This document shows, in pieces, positions 36,224 to 44,681 of a stretch of DNA of 64,000 bases (position 1 is its first letter; each line of letters starts with the position of its first letter). The position numbers and the translations under genes were made by a program. The DNA is from Pedobacter paludis (GTDB lineage: Bacteria > Bacteroidota > Bacteroidia > Sphingobacteriales > Sphingobacteriaceae), in the NCBI RefSeq assembly GCF_003173575.1, contig NZ_QGNY01000003.1, forward strand, positions 434,001 to 498,000, written 5' to 3'. The notes under the pieces are model-generated. The model had not been told where the DNA came from. It did not search any database and saw only the letters and a list, made by a program, of their open reading frames with translations.

Positions 36224-37294
36224 CTATTTTCCGTTTATAACTGGCTTTAACATATTTACATAACCTTCTACACCTTCTGCCACTTCCCGAACATATAAAA
36301 ATTCATCAGCCATGTGTGAGCGACCAGAAAAACCAGGACCACATTTTACCGATGGAATATCTAACAAAGCCTGATCGGAGGTAGTTGGAGAGCCATAAGT
36401 TGTTTTTCCGAGCGCAACTCCAGCCAAAACCACAGGATGATTTTTATCAATTGATGATGGTTTTAAACGAATAGATCTGGGAGCAACATCACAATCGACA
36501 TTTGCTCGAATAATTTCTAAAACCTCTTCGTTTGTATAGGCATCCGTTACCCGAACATCTACTGTAAAAGTACAATTCGCCGGAACCACATTATGTTGAG
36601 AGCCCGCATTAATAATGGTAACTGTCATTTTCAACGGACCAAAAACTTCTGATACTTTTGGGAACTGATACGTTCTAAACCATTCGATATCTTTTAAAGC
36701 TTTATAAATTGCGTTTTCGCCTTCTTCCCTAGCGGCATGGCCAGCTTTACCATGAGAAACACAATCTAAAACCAATAAACCACGTTCTGCAATGGCTAAA
36801 TGCATTTCAGTTGGTTCTCCTACAATCCCAAACTCTAATTCACCTAAATCTGGCAACACCAATTCTAATCCATTATTACCCGAAATTTCTTCTTCGGCAG
36901 TTGCTGCCAAACAAATGTTATATTTTAAATTTTCCTGTTCGTAATAATATAAAAACGTTCCGATTAACGAAACCAAACAGCCACCCGCATCGTTACTGCC
37001 CAAGCCAAACAATTTATCGCCCTCAATTGCGGCATCGTACGGATCGCGGGTATAGCCCGAATTTGGTTTAACGGTATCGTGGTGCGAATTCAATAAAACT
37101 GTAGGTTTACTCGCATCGAAGTGCTTGTTATAAGCCCAAACATTATTCATTTTGTGTTGCGTTTTAATGCCGCGTTCTTCTAAAAACTGCGCAATTAAAT
37201 TCGCTGTTCTATCTTCTTCTTTACTAAAAGACTGAATGCGAATCAACTGGCGCAATAAATCTAAACTCTCTTTTTGTATATTTTCTAACAACAT
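36224..37294 (-). CDS. argE: M20 family acylornithine deacylase (ArgE-like)
   Basis: The 356-residue M20 metallohydrolase has metal-ligand motifs NSHHDTVKPNSG, GSNDAGG, AEEEISGNNG and GEPTE. In this arginine cluster it should remove the N-acyl group (acetyl or succinyl) to free ornithine or citrulline. It is followed downstream on this strand by the separated argH. The acyl group cannot be read from this sequence alone; see the ArgF'-like gene at 40521. Confidence 0.86.
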   Translation of the reverse strand: MLLENIQKESLDLLRQLIRIQSFSKEEDRTANLIAQFLEERGIKTQHKMNNVWAYNKHFDASKPTVLLNSHHDTVKPNSGYTRDPYDAAIEGDKLFGLGSNDAGGCLVSLIGTFLYYYEQENLKYNICLAATAEEEISGNNGLELVLPDLGELEFGIVGEPTEMHLAIAERGLLVLDCVSHGKAGHAAREEGENAIYKALKDIEWFRTYQFPKVSEVFGPLKMTVTIINAGSQHNVVPANCTFTVDVRVTDAYTNEEVLEIIRANVDCDVAPRSIRLKPSSIDKNHPVVLAGVALGKTTYGSPTTSDQALLDIPSVKCGPGFSGRSHMADEFLYVREVAEGVEGYVNMLKPVINGK

Positions 37295-37375
37295 AGTATC
37301 AAGTACTGAGTATCAAGTATCAAGACATTTAGCCTTAAACTTGCCACTTTTTAATTTGCTCTTGTCTTTCAGCTC

Positions 37376-38188
37376 TTAGCTCTCCTTAGTATATAAATTC
37401 CCGGCTTTTAAGGCCGAAAGTTTAATTCCTTTAATTAATGATGAACTAAAGCCATTGTGTTCCATTTCGTTTAAACCAGCAATGGTACAACCTTTCGGCG
37501 AAGTTACCTTATCTATTTCTGATTCTGGGTGTGTGCCATGTAATAAAAGTAAATCGGCGGCTCCTTTTGCCGTTTGAACGGCCATTTTCAATGCTTCATC
37601 CGCATGGAAACCTATTTCTACTCCGCCTTGTGACGCGGCTCTAATCGCCCTTAAAAAGAAGGCTATTCCACACGCACAAAGTGCCGTAGCCGAAGTCATT
37701 AAATCTTCATTAATTTTCACTACCGAACCTACGGTTTCAAACATTTTGGTCACACTGATAATATTTTCATCCGATGCATTATCGCTGGCTAGGCAAGTCA
37801 TCGATTGGCCAATCGCGATTGCCGTATTTGGCATCACGCGAATCACTTCCACATCATCGCCTAACTTCTCCCGAACCGCAACGCAGCTTACGCCAGAAAT
37901 AACCGAAATTACCAAATGTTTTTTAGAGTCAATCGATGAGCTGATTTCATCCAAAACCGCATTTAACTGCTGTGGCAAAACAGCAAGAATTATCACATCT
38001 GCATTCGATACTGCCTGATTATTATTGTTGCTCACCACAAATCCTGCCTCGGCGAAAGACTTTAAATGATTAATATTTCTTCGGGTAAGTATGATGTCGC
38101 CTGCCTGAGCAAAATCGGCTTTCACCAATCCTTTGGCTAAAGATAAACCGATATTTCCGCTACCAATTATGGCTATTTTTTTATTCAT
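37376..38188 (-). CDS. proC: Pyrroline-5-carboxylate reductase
   Basis: The 270-residue protein starts with the NAD(P)-binding IAIIGSGNIGLSLAKGL and has the family's C-terminal helix-rich domain with SPKGCTIAGLNEME. It makes proline from pyrroline-5-carboxylate. Its place among arginine genes fits the shared glutamate/ornithine pool. It is separated from argB by a 365-bp spacer with repeats, so it may have its own promoter. Confidence 0.93.
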   Translation of the reverse strand: MNKKIAIIGSGNIGLSLAKGLVKADFAQAGDIILTRRNINHLKSFAEAGFVVSNNNNQAVSNADVIILAVLPQQLNAVLDEISSSIDSKKHLVISVISGVSCVAVREKLGDDVEVIRVMPNTAIAIGQSMTCLASDNASDENIISVTKMFETVGSVVKINEDLMTSATALCACGIAFFLRAIRAASQGGVEIGFHADEALKMAVQTAKGAADLLLLHGTHPESEIDKVTSPKGCTIAGLNEMEHNGFSSSLIKGIKLSALKAGNLYTKES

Positions 38189-38553
38189 TTGATTATAAAG
38201 ATTTTGGTGATTTCACCGATTTTAATCAATTAATATTTATTTGAAAAGCAGTTTCAGCAATACTATTAATGTCAGTCCTGCTATTCACTTCAATCTTTTT
38301 AAGCTTGTCGTGTGCTCCCATGTCGTCATTGCGAGGAGAAACGACGTGGCAATCTTTCTCGCTCTGCTCAATAAAAAGTATTTCCGTTTCTATCAGGTTT
38401 AAATAACTCTCGTCATTGCTAAGAACGAAGCAAAATCATCCAGCGCTAAACTATTTTACCATAAAGGGACTAAGAACACCAAGCTATACTTTTTCTTTGC
38501 ACTTTGTATTTTGTAATAAGCCTATGCTCTATGCCAAGTCCCCTTTAGGGGAT
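38189..38553. other. Spacer between proC and argB with repeat fragments
   Basis: No gene seen. It holds a partial REP-like element at 38324-38359 and, at its argB end, a CCCCTTTAGGGG palindrome resembling the spacer repeat at 25269. No convincing promoter was found. Confidence 0.6.
38324..38359. repeat. Partial REP-like element
   Basis: GTCATTGCGAGGAG is followed after a short gap by CGTGGCAATCTTTCT, a diverged member of the CATTGCGAGGCACGAAGCAATC palindrome family. Confidence 0.55.
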
Positions 38554-39348
38554 TTAGGGGTTCATTTTCGTTCCGAAAGTTCCGCCTGCAAGTTCATTAA
38601 GCTCATTGGCTTTGCCAATATAAACTGCAGAAACACCTTTTTTTATTGCTTCAAAAGCATTGTGCAATTTCGGAATCATTCCACCCTGTACGGTTCCATC
38701 GGCTTTCAAAGCTTCAAATTCACTCGTTTTAATTTCTCTAACAACAGAATCATCATCATTTACATCTTTCAATACACCTTTTTTCTCAAAGCAATATACC
38801 AAACGCGTTTCATATAATTGAGACATGGCGACCGCAACAGACGACGCAATGGTATCTGCATTGGTATTTAATAGTTGTGTATCTCCATCATGGGTAATTG
38901 CGCATAAAACCGGGACCAAACCTGCTTTTAACAAACTATCTAAAGTTTCAGCAGAAACGGAATGCTCATCAAGATCGCCCACGAAACCGTAATCAATTTC
39001 CTTTACAGGGCGTTTTTTTGCTTTGATTATGTTTCCATCGGCACCTGTTAAACCAATTGCATTGCTGCCTGTAGCCTGTAACTGGGCAACCATATTTTTA
39101 TTGATTAATCCAGCATAAACCATGGTTACAATGCGTAAGGTTTCTATGTCGGTAATTCGCCTGCCCTCAACCATTTTGGCTTCAACGCCTAGGCTCTCGC
39201 CAAGTTCGGTTGCAATTTTACCACCGCCATGAACCAAAATTTTATCGCCTGGTAGGGCTGTAAAATCTAACAAAAATTGATGTAGGTTGGCTGAGTTATC
39301 AATTACGTTTCCGCCGATTTTTATGATTGTGAGTTGTTTATTGTTCAT
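38554..39348 (-). CDS. argB: Acetylglutamate kinase (N-acylglutamate kinase)
   Basis: The 264-residue amino-acid kinase has KIGGNVID near its start, the nucleotide/phosphate loop VHGGGKIATELG, and a substrate-binding arm around EGRRITDIETL. It phosphorylates the gamma-carboxyl of N-acylglutamate. Its start overlaps the 3' end of the upstream DUF1016 gene by 11 bases. Confidence 0.93.
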   Translation of the reverse strand: MNNKQLTIIKIGGNVIDNSANLHQFLLDFTALPGDKILVHGGGKIATELGESLGVEAKMVEGRRITDIETLRIVTMVYAGLINKNMVAQLQATGSNAIGLTGADGNIIKAKKRPVKEIDYGFVGDLDEHSVSAETLDSLLKAGLVPVLCAITHDGDTQLLNTNADTIASSVAVAMSQLYETRLVYCFEKKGVLKDVNDDDSVVREIKTSEFEALKADGTVQGGMIPKLHNAFEAIKKGVSAVYIGKANELNELAGGTFGTKMNP

Positions 39349-40426
39349 TTTTATAAAAAATTTCTGAAAGCTGATTCAATTTTTCCGCAAGCAGTTTTTT
39401 ATCAATCAACTTGGTTTCATAATCGGCTATTAATGCAGGGGAAACATTTCTAGATAGCGCATATTCTACCACTTCTTCATCTTTACCCTTGCATAATAAT
39501 ACACCGATACTTGGATTTTCATGCGGTCTTTTTACATCTCTATCTAAAGCTTCAAGATAAAAATTTAGTTTACCTAAAAACTCAGGCTGAAATTCTTCAA
39601 TCTTTAACTCAAATAAAACCATGCATTGCAAATCGCGGTGGTAAAATAGCAAATCTGTATAATAATCTTTATTTCCAACTTGCAAACGGTATTCGCTACC
39701 CATATAAGTAAAACCTTTTCCCATTTCCAAAATAAAATTTTGAAGGTTTTTAATCAATGCTTGTTGCAAATCATTTTCAGAATGAAGTTCTGGCAATGCC
39801 AAGAATTCAAAAACATAAGGGTCTTTAAAAATTCCTGCAGGTAATTTTGAAGTTATTGCTGTACTAAACTTATTTCCGAGCATGGTACGCTCAAAGGTAG
39901 CGGAGTTTAATTGGCGTTCGAATTCTCTTACCGAAAGCCTTTCTTTAATCGAATTATGAAGATAAAAAATTTTTTCTTCAATGGTTTTTGTTTTAGATAA
40001 AATATGCAAATGAGAAGACCATGGTATTTGTGTCAACACTGTTGACACAAATTTAATAACCTGCTCTTCAGTATCTTGCAATTGTGTCATCACTGGTGAC
40101 ACAATTAGATTCTTATGCTCGGCATTAAATAATTGAAGTAATTTTACGTCACTATAAACTTCATAAAACTGCTTCATTCTATAAAGTCCACGGCGATTGA
40201 AACCTTTTAAAAGCGGTTGATTTTCGGTAATGTAATCTGCCAGATCGTTAACAGTTCCATCACCCCAATTTCCTGCTAAAACTTTTTCAGAAACAATTTT
40301 TCCAATATTAAAATACAACATTACCAATTCGGCATTTGCCTTACTGTAAACCCTATTTCGGGCATCAGTAATGAGCAAAATTACTTGCTCAAAATCAGTA
40401 TTTATATTTTTAATTGGTTTAGTCAT
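39338..40426 (-). CDS. DUF1016 / YhcG-type PD-(D/E)XK nuclease
   Basis: The 362-residue protein has an N-terminal DUF1016 helical domain and a C-terminal nuclease core with YTDLLFYHRDLQCMVLFELK, an Asp...Glu-x-Lys arrangement of PD-(D/E)XK enzymes. Such YhcG proteins are found in accessory and defence-related contexts; the natural substrate is uncertain. It lies in the arg gene run between argF' and argB, overlapping argB by 11 bases, which looks like an insertion into the operon. Confidence 0.85.
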   Translation of the reverse strand: MTKPIKNINTDFEQVILLITDARNRVYSKANAELVMLYFNIGKIVSEKVLAGNWGDGTVNDLADYITENQPLLKGFNRRGLYRMKQFYEVYSDVKLLQLFNAEHKNLIVSPVMTQLQDTEEQVIKFVSTVLTQIPWSSHLHILSKTKTIEEKIFYLHNSIKERLSVREFERQLNSATFERTMLGNKFSTAITSKLPAGIFKDPYVFEFLALPELHSENDLQQALIKNLQNFILEMGKGFTYMGSEYRLQVGNKDYYTDLLFYHRDLQCMVLFELKIEEFQPEFLGKLNFYLEALDRDVKRPHENPSIGVLLCKGKDEEVVEYALSRNVSPALIADYETKLIDKKLLAEKLNQLSEIFYKNEQ

Positions 40427-40491
40427 GTATAAAACTAACTATTAATTCTTACACAAATATTTTATTTGGACACGAACTAAGCTTTATTGAA

Positions 40492-40517
40492 AGATTGCTT
40501 CGTGCCTCGCAATGACG
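40492..40517. repeat. REP-like half element
   Basis: AGATTGCTTCGTGCCTCGCAATGACG is a single arm of the dispersed palindrome family, just before the argF' 3' end. Confidence 0.6.
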
Positions 40518-40520
40518 ATT

Positions 40521-41498
40521 TTATTTATTCATTTCCTCCAACATTGCCTTAATTACGGCCTGCGCTGCCCAAAGTCTGTTTCCGGCCTCATGAATAACCA
40601 ATGAGTTGGGTCCATCCAAAATTTCAGAAGAAAGTTCCAAATCGCGACGCACAGGCAAACAGTGCATTACTTTTGCGTCGTTAGTGAATTTCAACTTCTC
40701 GTTGTTCATCATCCAGCCATCAGGATAGGTTAAAACTTTACCGTATTCTTTATAGCTGCTCCAGTTTTTCACATAAACATAATCAGCACCAGCCAAAGCC
40801 TCCTCAATATTATATTGAATATCAGCACCGGGCGTAAAATCTTCTGAAAGTTCGTAACCTTCTGGTTGCGCAATTGTAAAATCAATCATGCCTTCTGCTT
40901 GTGCTTTACACATCCATTCTGCAAAAGAATTTGGAACAGCTTGTGGCAACGCCTTAACATGTGGTGCCCAAGCCAGAACTACTTTTGGTTTTTTGCCATC
41001 GGGTTTTTTCGTCCAAGTTTCGTGGATGGTAATAATATCGGCAAAGCTTTGCAACGGATGGCGTGTTGCACTTTCTAAACTGACTACGGGAACTGCACAA
41101 TATTTTACAAACTTGTTAAAGAAATCTTCGCTATAATCTTCCTCACGGTTATTTAATTTCGGGAAGGAACGTAATCCTAAAATATCGCAATATTGACCCA
41201 TAACGGCAGCTGCTTCGCGAATGTGCTCCACAGTTGAGCCATTCATCACAACACCATCCTGAGTTTCTAAAGCCCAGCCCTCTTTATCCAAATTCATTAC
41301 CATCACATTCATACCTAGATTTAAAGCGGCCTTTTGAGTGCTTAAACGGGTACGTAAACTAGGATTCATAAAAACCAAACCTAAAGTTTTGTTTTTGCCC
41401 AAACTTTGGTGCGCATAAGGATTCGCCTTTAATTCGAGCGCATCTTTTACAAATTGTTTGATGCTAGGCACATCGTGTACGGAAGTGAAAAGTTTCAT
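40521..41498 (-). CDS. argF': Acylornithine carbamoyltransferase (ArgF'-type)
   Basis: The 325-residue protein has SLRTRLSTQ (carbamoyl-phosphate binding), HPLQSFADI, WAPHVKALPQAVPNSF and MHCLPVRR, which match Bacteroidota ArgF' rather than ordinary ornithine carbamoyltransferase. It carbamoylates an N-acylornithine. In published work residue 90/92 (Pro in the succinyl enzyme, Glu in the acetyl enzyme) decides the acyl group; here the equivalent position appears to be Val90. From memory, Val at this site also gave succinyl activity in the mutant studies, so N-succinylornithine is favoured but not proven. Confidence 0.9.
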   Translation of the reverse strand: MKLFTSVHDVPSIKQFVKDALELKANPYAHQSLGKNKTLGLVFMNPSLRTRLSTQKAALNLGMNVMVMNLDKEGWALETQDGVVMNGSTVEHIREAAAVMGQYCDILGLRSFPKLNNREEDYSEDFFNKFVKYCAVPVVSLESATRHPLQSFADIITIHETWTKKPDGKKPKVVLAWAPHVKALPQAVPNSFAEWMCKAQAEGMIDFTIAQPEGYELSEDFTPGADIQYNIEEALAGADYVYVKNWSSYKEYGKVLTYPDGWMMNNEKLKFTNDAKVMHCLPVRRDLELSSEILDGPNSLVIHEAGNRLWAAQAVIKAMLEEMNK

Positions 41499-41606
41499 TT
41501 TAAGCGGAAAGTTAAAAGTGGAAAGTATAAAGCTTTTCCTGTTCTATTTTCTAATTTTTTTCAAGAGACAAATCAGCATTGCCTCAATTTTTCAATTTTT
41601 TCCATC

Positions 41607-41681
41607 ATTGCTAGGCACAAAGCAATCTAACAACTATGGGTGGTTACCGCATTAAGATTGATTCGTGCCTCGCAATGACGA
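41607..41681. repeat. REP-like inverted repeat between argF' and argD
   Basis: CATTGCTAGGCACAAAGCAATCT (41607-41628) and AGATTGATTCGTGCCTCGCAATGACG (41655 onwards) form long imperfect arms, the same family as 26430. Confidence 0.7.
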
Positions 41682-41691
41682 GTGTATTATG

Positions 41692-42822
41692 CTATTTCAC
41701 CAACTTACCAAACGCAGCCAAAAATTCATCAGCATGTGCTTTGGTTAGATTCAAGGCTGGCAACAAACGAATTACGTTTGGTTTTGCTTCTCCGGTAAAG
41801 ATAAAATGTTTAAATAATAATTCTTTTTTAACGTGTGCCAGTTCTTCGGGCAGTTCTATACCAATCATCAACCCGCGACCGCGAACTTCTTTTACCTGCT
41901 CAAATTTCTTTAATTCCGCTATTAAGTAATTGCCTACTTCTTCAGCGTTTTTCATCAAGTTATCTTTTTCCATAACTTCTAAAACGGCTAAAGCCGCAGC
42001 ACAAGCCAAGTGATTACCGCCAAAAGTAGTACCCAATTCGCCATGCCAAGGGTTAAATTTTGGTGCGATCGAGATTCCCGCCACCGGAAACCCATTGCCC
42101 ATCCCTTTTGCCATGGTATAAACATCGGCTTCAACGCCTGCATAATCATGCGAATAAAACAAACCTGTTCTGCCGTAACCACACTGAACGGAATCTGCAA
42201 TGTAAACGGCATTATATTCATCACAAAGTGAACGTATTTTTTGTAAGAAACTTTTTGAAGCTTCTTTAATACCGCCAACACCTTGAATGCCTTCGATAAT
42301 TACCGCAGAGATTTCATTGCCCTGCGCTTTGAAAGTTTCTTCTAAAGCTACTTCATTGTTAAAAGGCAAGAAGATTACATTTTCGGTTTGATTAACAGGC
42401 GCAACAATTTTAGGATTATCAGTAACCGCAACAGCTAAAGAGGTTCTTCCATGAAATGCGCCCGAAAAAGCGATTACTTTCTTTCTGCCATTGTAAAAAG
42501 ATGCCAATTTTAAAGCATTTTCGTTTGCTTCTGCACCAGAGTTTACCAAAAACAACTGGAAATCTCTTTTACCAGAAACCTGTCCTAATTTTTCAGCCAA
42601 TTGAACCTGTAAAGGAATTTTTACCGAGTTTGAGTAAAAACCAACTTTGTTTAATTGATCGGTTAATCGATTTACATAATGTGGATTGGTATGACCGATT
42701 GAGATCACAGCATGGCCACCATATAAGTCTAAATATTTTTGTTCGTTGGCATCCCAAACATTGCTGCCGGATGCTTTGGTAATTTCTATATTGTTAAGCG
42801 GGTATACGTCGAATAGTTGCAT
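41692..42822 (-). CDS. argD: Acylornithine aminotransferase
   Basis: The 376-residue class III PLP enzyme has NSGAEANENALKLA, an Asp in YIADSVQCGYGRTG and the PLP Lys in TMAKGMGNG. It makes N-acylornithine from the semialdehyde produced by ArgC. Followed on the same strand by argF', in the usual order of the cluster. Length is typical. Confidence 0.93.
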   Translation of the reverse strand: MQLFDVYPLNNIEITKASGSNVWDANEQKYLDLYGGHAVISIGHTNPHYVNRLTDQLNKVGFYSNSVKIPLQVQLAEKLGQVSGKRDFQLFLVNSGAEANENALKLASFYNGRKKVIAFSGAFHGRTSLAVAVTDNPKIVAPVNQTENVIFLPFNNEVALEETFKAQGNEISAVIIEGIQGVGGIKEASKSFLQKIRSLCDEYNAVYIADSVQCGYGRTGLFYSHDYAGVEADVYTMAKGMGNGFPVAGISIAPKFNPWHGELGTTFGGNHLACAAALAVLEVMEKDNLMKNAEEVGNYLIAELKKFEQVKEVRGRGLMIGIELPEELAHVKKELLFKHFIFTGEAKPNVIRLLPALNLTKAHADEFLAAFGKLVK

Positions 42823-42852
42823 GGTAATGAGTTATAAGTTGTACGTTTTAAG

Positions 42853-43221
42853 TTATAGGTTTGGATGCTTAGTTCTAACTTTTCCAATTAAACTGATCAG
42901 CATTGCCTTAACTTCATTGATACTGTTTGATAAAATTATGAATTGTTCTTCAGTCAGGTAGTTCAGATCTTTTGATAAAATCAAAAAATATTCAGTTTCA
43001 TTAGCTGAGCCTAAAGAAATATTTAAAAAATTTGCTAAGTCTGCTTGTGATTTTTTGCCACAACCTTCAGCAATGTTAGCAGGTATTGATGCCGATGCCC
43101 GCCGTAATTGATTCGTGAGACTATAAATCTCCTCTTTTGGGAAGTTAGCACTAGCTTTATAAATACCAAGTGTTAGCTGATGCCCCTTCTCCCAAACTTT
43201 CAAATCTTTAAAATTTTGCAT
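42853..43221 (-). CDS. Four-helix-bundle protein (S23/IVS family), intact copy
   Basis: A 122-residue helical protein beginning MQNFKDLKVWEKGHQLT with the family motif SIPANIAEGCGK and a following bundle helix with ALGSANETEYF-like spacing. Relatives are encoded in intervening sequences of 23S rRNA and as stand-alone genes in Bacteroidota; function is unclear. It lies between argC and argD. A frameshifted paralogue is at 44269-44624. Confidence 0.8.
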   Translation of the reverse strand: MQNFKDLKVWEKGHQLTLGIYKASANFPKEEIYSLTNQLRRASASIPANIAEGCGKKSQADLANFLNISLGSANETEYFLILSKDLNYLTEEQFIILSNSINEVKAMLISLIGKVRTKHPNL

Positions 43222-43246
43222 ACACTTATAACGTATTACTTAAAAC

Positions 43247-44224
43247 TTAGAACCCTATCGCTTTCAAGCGCAAACCACTATTTTCGTCCAAGCCAAACAT
43301 TAAGTTCATATTCTGAACCGCTTGTCCGCTGGCGCCTTTTAATAGGTTATCAATAATGCTGATGATGAACAATTTATTTTCATGCTTTTCTACATGAACC
43401 AGCGCTTTATTGGTATTCACAACCTGTTTTAAATCGATATTTTTCCGGCTAACGTGTGTAAAAGGATGTTCAAAATAGTAATCTTCGTAAAGTTTTTGTG
43501 CTTCCTCTAAAGTTAAATCGCTTTCCAAATACATTGCGGCTAAAATTCCTCGAGTAAAATCTCCACGTTGTGGAATAAAGCTCAAAGCATCTGAAAGTGT
43601 GGGTTGCAATTGCAATAAACTTTCTCCAATCTCATTTAAGTGTTGGTGTTCAAATGCTTTATAAATTGACAAGTTATTGTTTCTCCAACTAAAATGAGAT
43701 GTTGTAGATAAACTTTGTCCGGCACCAGTAGAGCCAGTTGTTGCATTAATATGAACTTCATTCTTGATTAATCCAGCTTTTGCCAATGGCAATAAACCTA
43801 ATTGAATACAGGTTGCAAAACAGCCCGGATTTGCAATATTTTTTGCAGACTTTATCGCGTCACGATTTAGCTCCGGCAGTCCGTAAATAAATTGACGATT
43901 ATTGATTGATGAATTACGGTTTAATCTAAAATCCTGAGATAAATCGATGATTTTAATATGCTCATCAATTGGGTTTGCCTCTAAAAACTTTTTGGCATCT
44001 CCATGCCCAACGCAAAGGAAAAGCACATCAATGTCCTGAGGGATTTCATTTGTAAACCTCAAATCAGTATCACCAATTAAATCGGTGTGCACATCAGAAA
44101 TTAAATTGCCAGCATTACTGGTACTATTTACGAAAGCAATTTCAACATTAGGGTGGTTAACCAAAATACGGAGCATTTCGCCACCTGTATATCCTGCGCC
44201 ACCAATTATTCCGGCTTTAATCAT
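43247..44224 (-). CDS. argC: N-acyl-gamma-glutamyl-phosphate reductase
   Basis: The 325-residue protein has an N-terminal NAD(P) fold (IIGGAGYTGGEMLRIL) and the active-site Cys in NPGCFATCIQLGLLPL. It reduces N-acylglutamyl phosphate to the semialdehyde. Encoded between the two four-helix-bundle genes. Confidence 0.94.
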   Translation of the reverse strand: MIKAGIIGGAGYTGGEMLRILVNHPNVEIAFVNSTSNAGNLISDVHTDLIGDTDLRFTNEIPQDIDVLFLCVGHGDAKKFLEANPIDEHIKIIDLSQDFRLNRNSSINNRQFIYGLPELNRDAIKSAKNIANPGCFATCIQLGLLPLAKAGLIKNEVHINATTGSTGAGQSLSTTSHFSWRNNNLSIYKAFEHQHLNEIGESLLQLQPTLSDALSFIPQRGDFTRGILAAMYLESDLTLEEAQKLYEDYYFEHPFTHVSRKNIDLKQVVNTNKALVHVEKHENKLFIISIIDNLLKGASGQAVQNMNLMFGLDENSGLRLKAIGF

Positions 44225-44268
44225 AGTTAAAAGTGTAAAGTTGAAAGTATAAAGTTCTAAAGCAAATG

Positions 44269-44624
44269 CTAAATTCTAACCTTTTTAATTAAGGAAATTA
44301 ACATCGCTTTTATTTCTCCAACTTCCTTTTCTAATTCTAAATATTTTTCTTCTTGAATAAATTTCAAGTCTTTTGCTAATAATAATTGATACTCTAATTC
44401 GAGGCTTGAGCCTAAAGCTATTTGTAAAAAGTTTGCAAAATCCTTTTGTGTAAATCTTCCACAAACTTCAGCAATGTTAGTTCCGATTGAAGAAGAGGAT
44501 CTTTTAATCTGACTTGTTAAGTTATAAGTTTCTTCTTTAGGGAAAGTAGCTACAACTGCATAAATTGTTAATGTAAATTCATGTGCTTTTTTCGCCAAAC
44601 CATTAAATCTTTATAATTCTGCAT
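44269..44624 (-). pseudogene. Four-helix-bundle protein, frameshifted paralogue
   Basis: The natural start MQNYKDLMVW (ATG at 44624) aligns with the intact copy at 42853, but the frame then ends early. The rest (KKAHEFTLTIYA... to the end at 44269) continues in another frame. The shift falls at a run of six A on the coding strand (44587-44592); removing two A, or adding one base, restores the expected W-x-K-x-H spacing. It may be a pseudogene, a programmed shift or a homopolymer sequencing error. An internal TTG start at 44598 could also yield a shorter product. Confidence 0.65.
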
Positions 44625-44681
44625 GGCACTGCTCTACTTTAAACTTTCCACTTAAGACTTTTCACTTTAAACTTTAAACTT

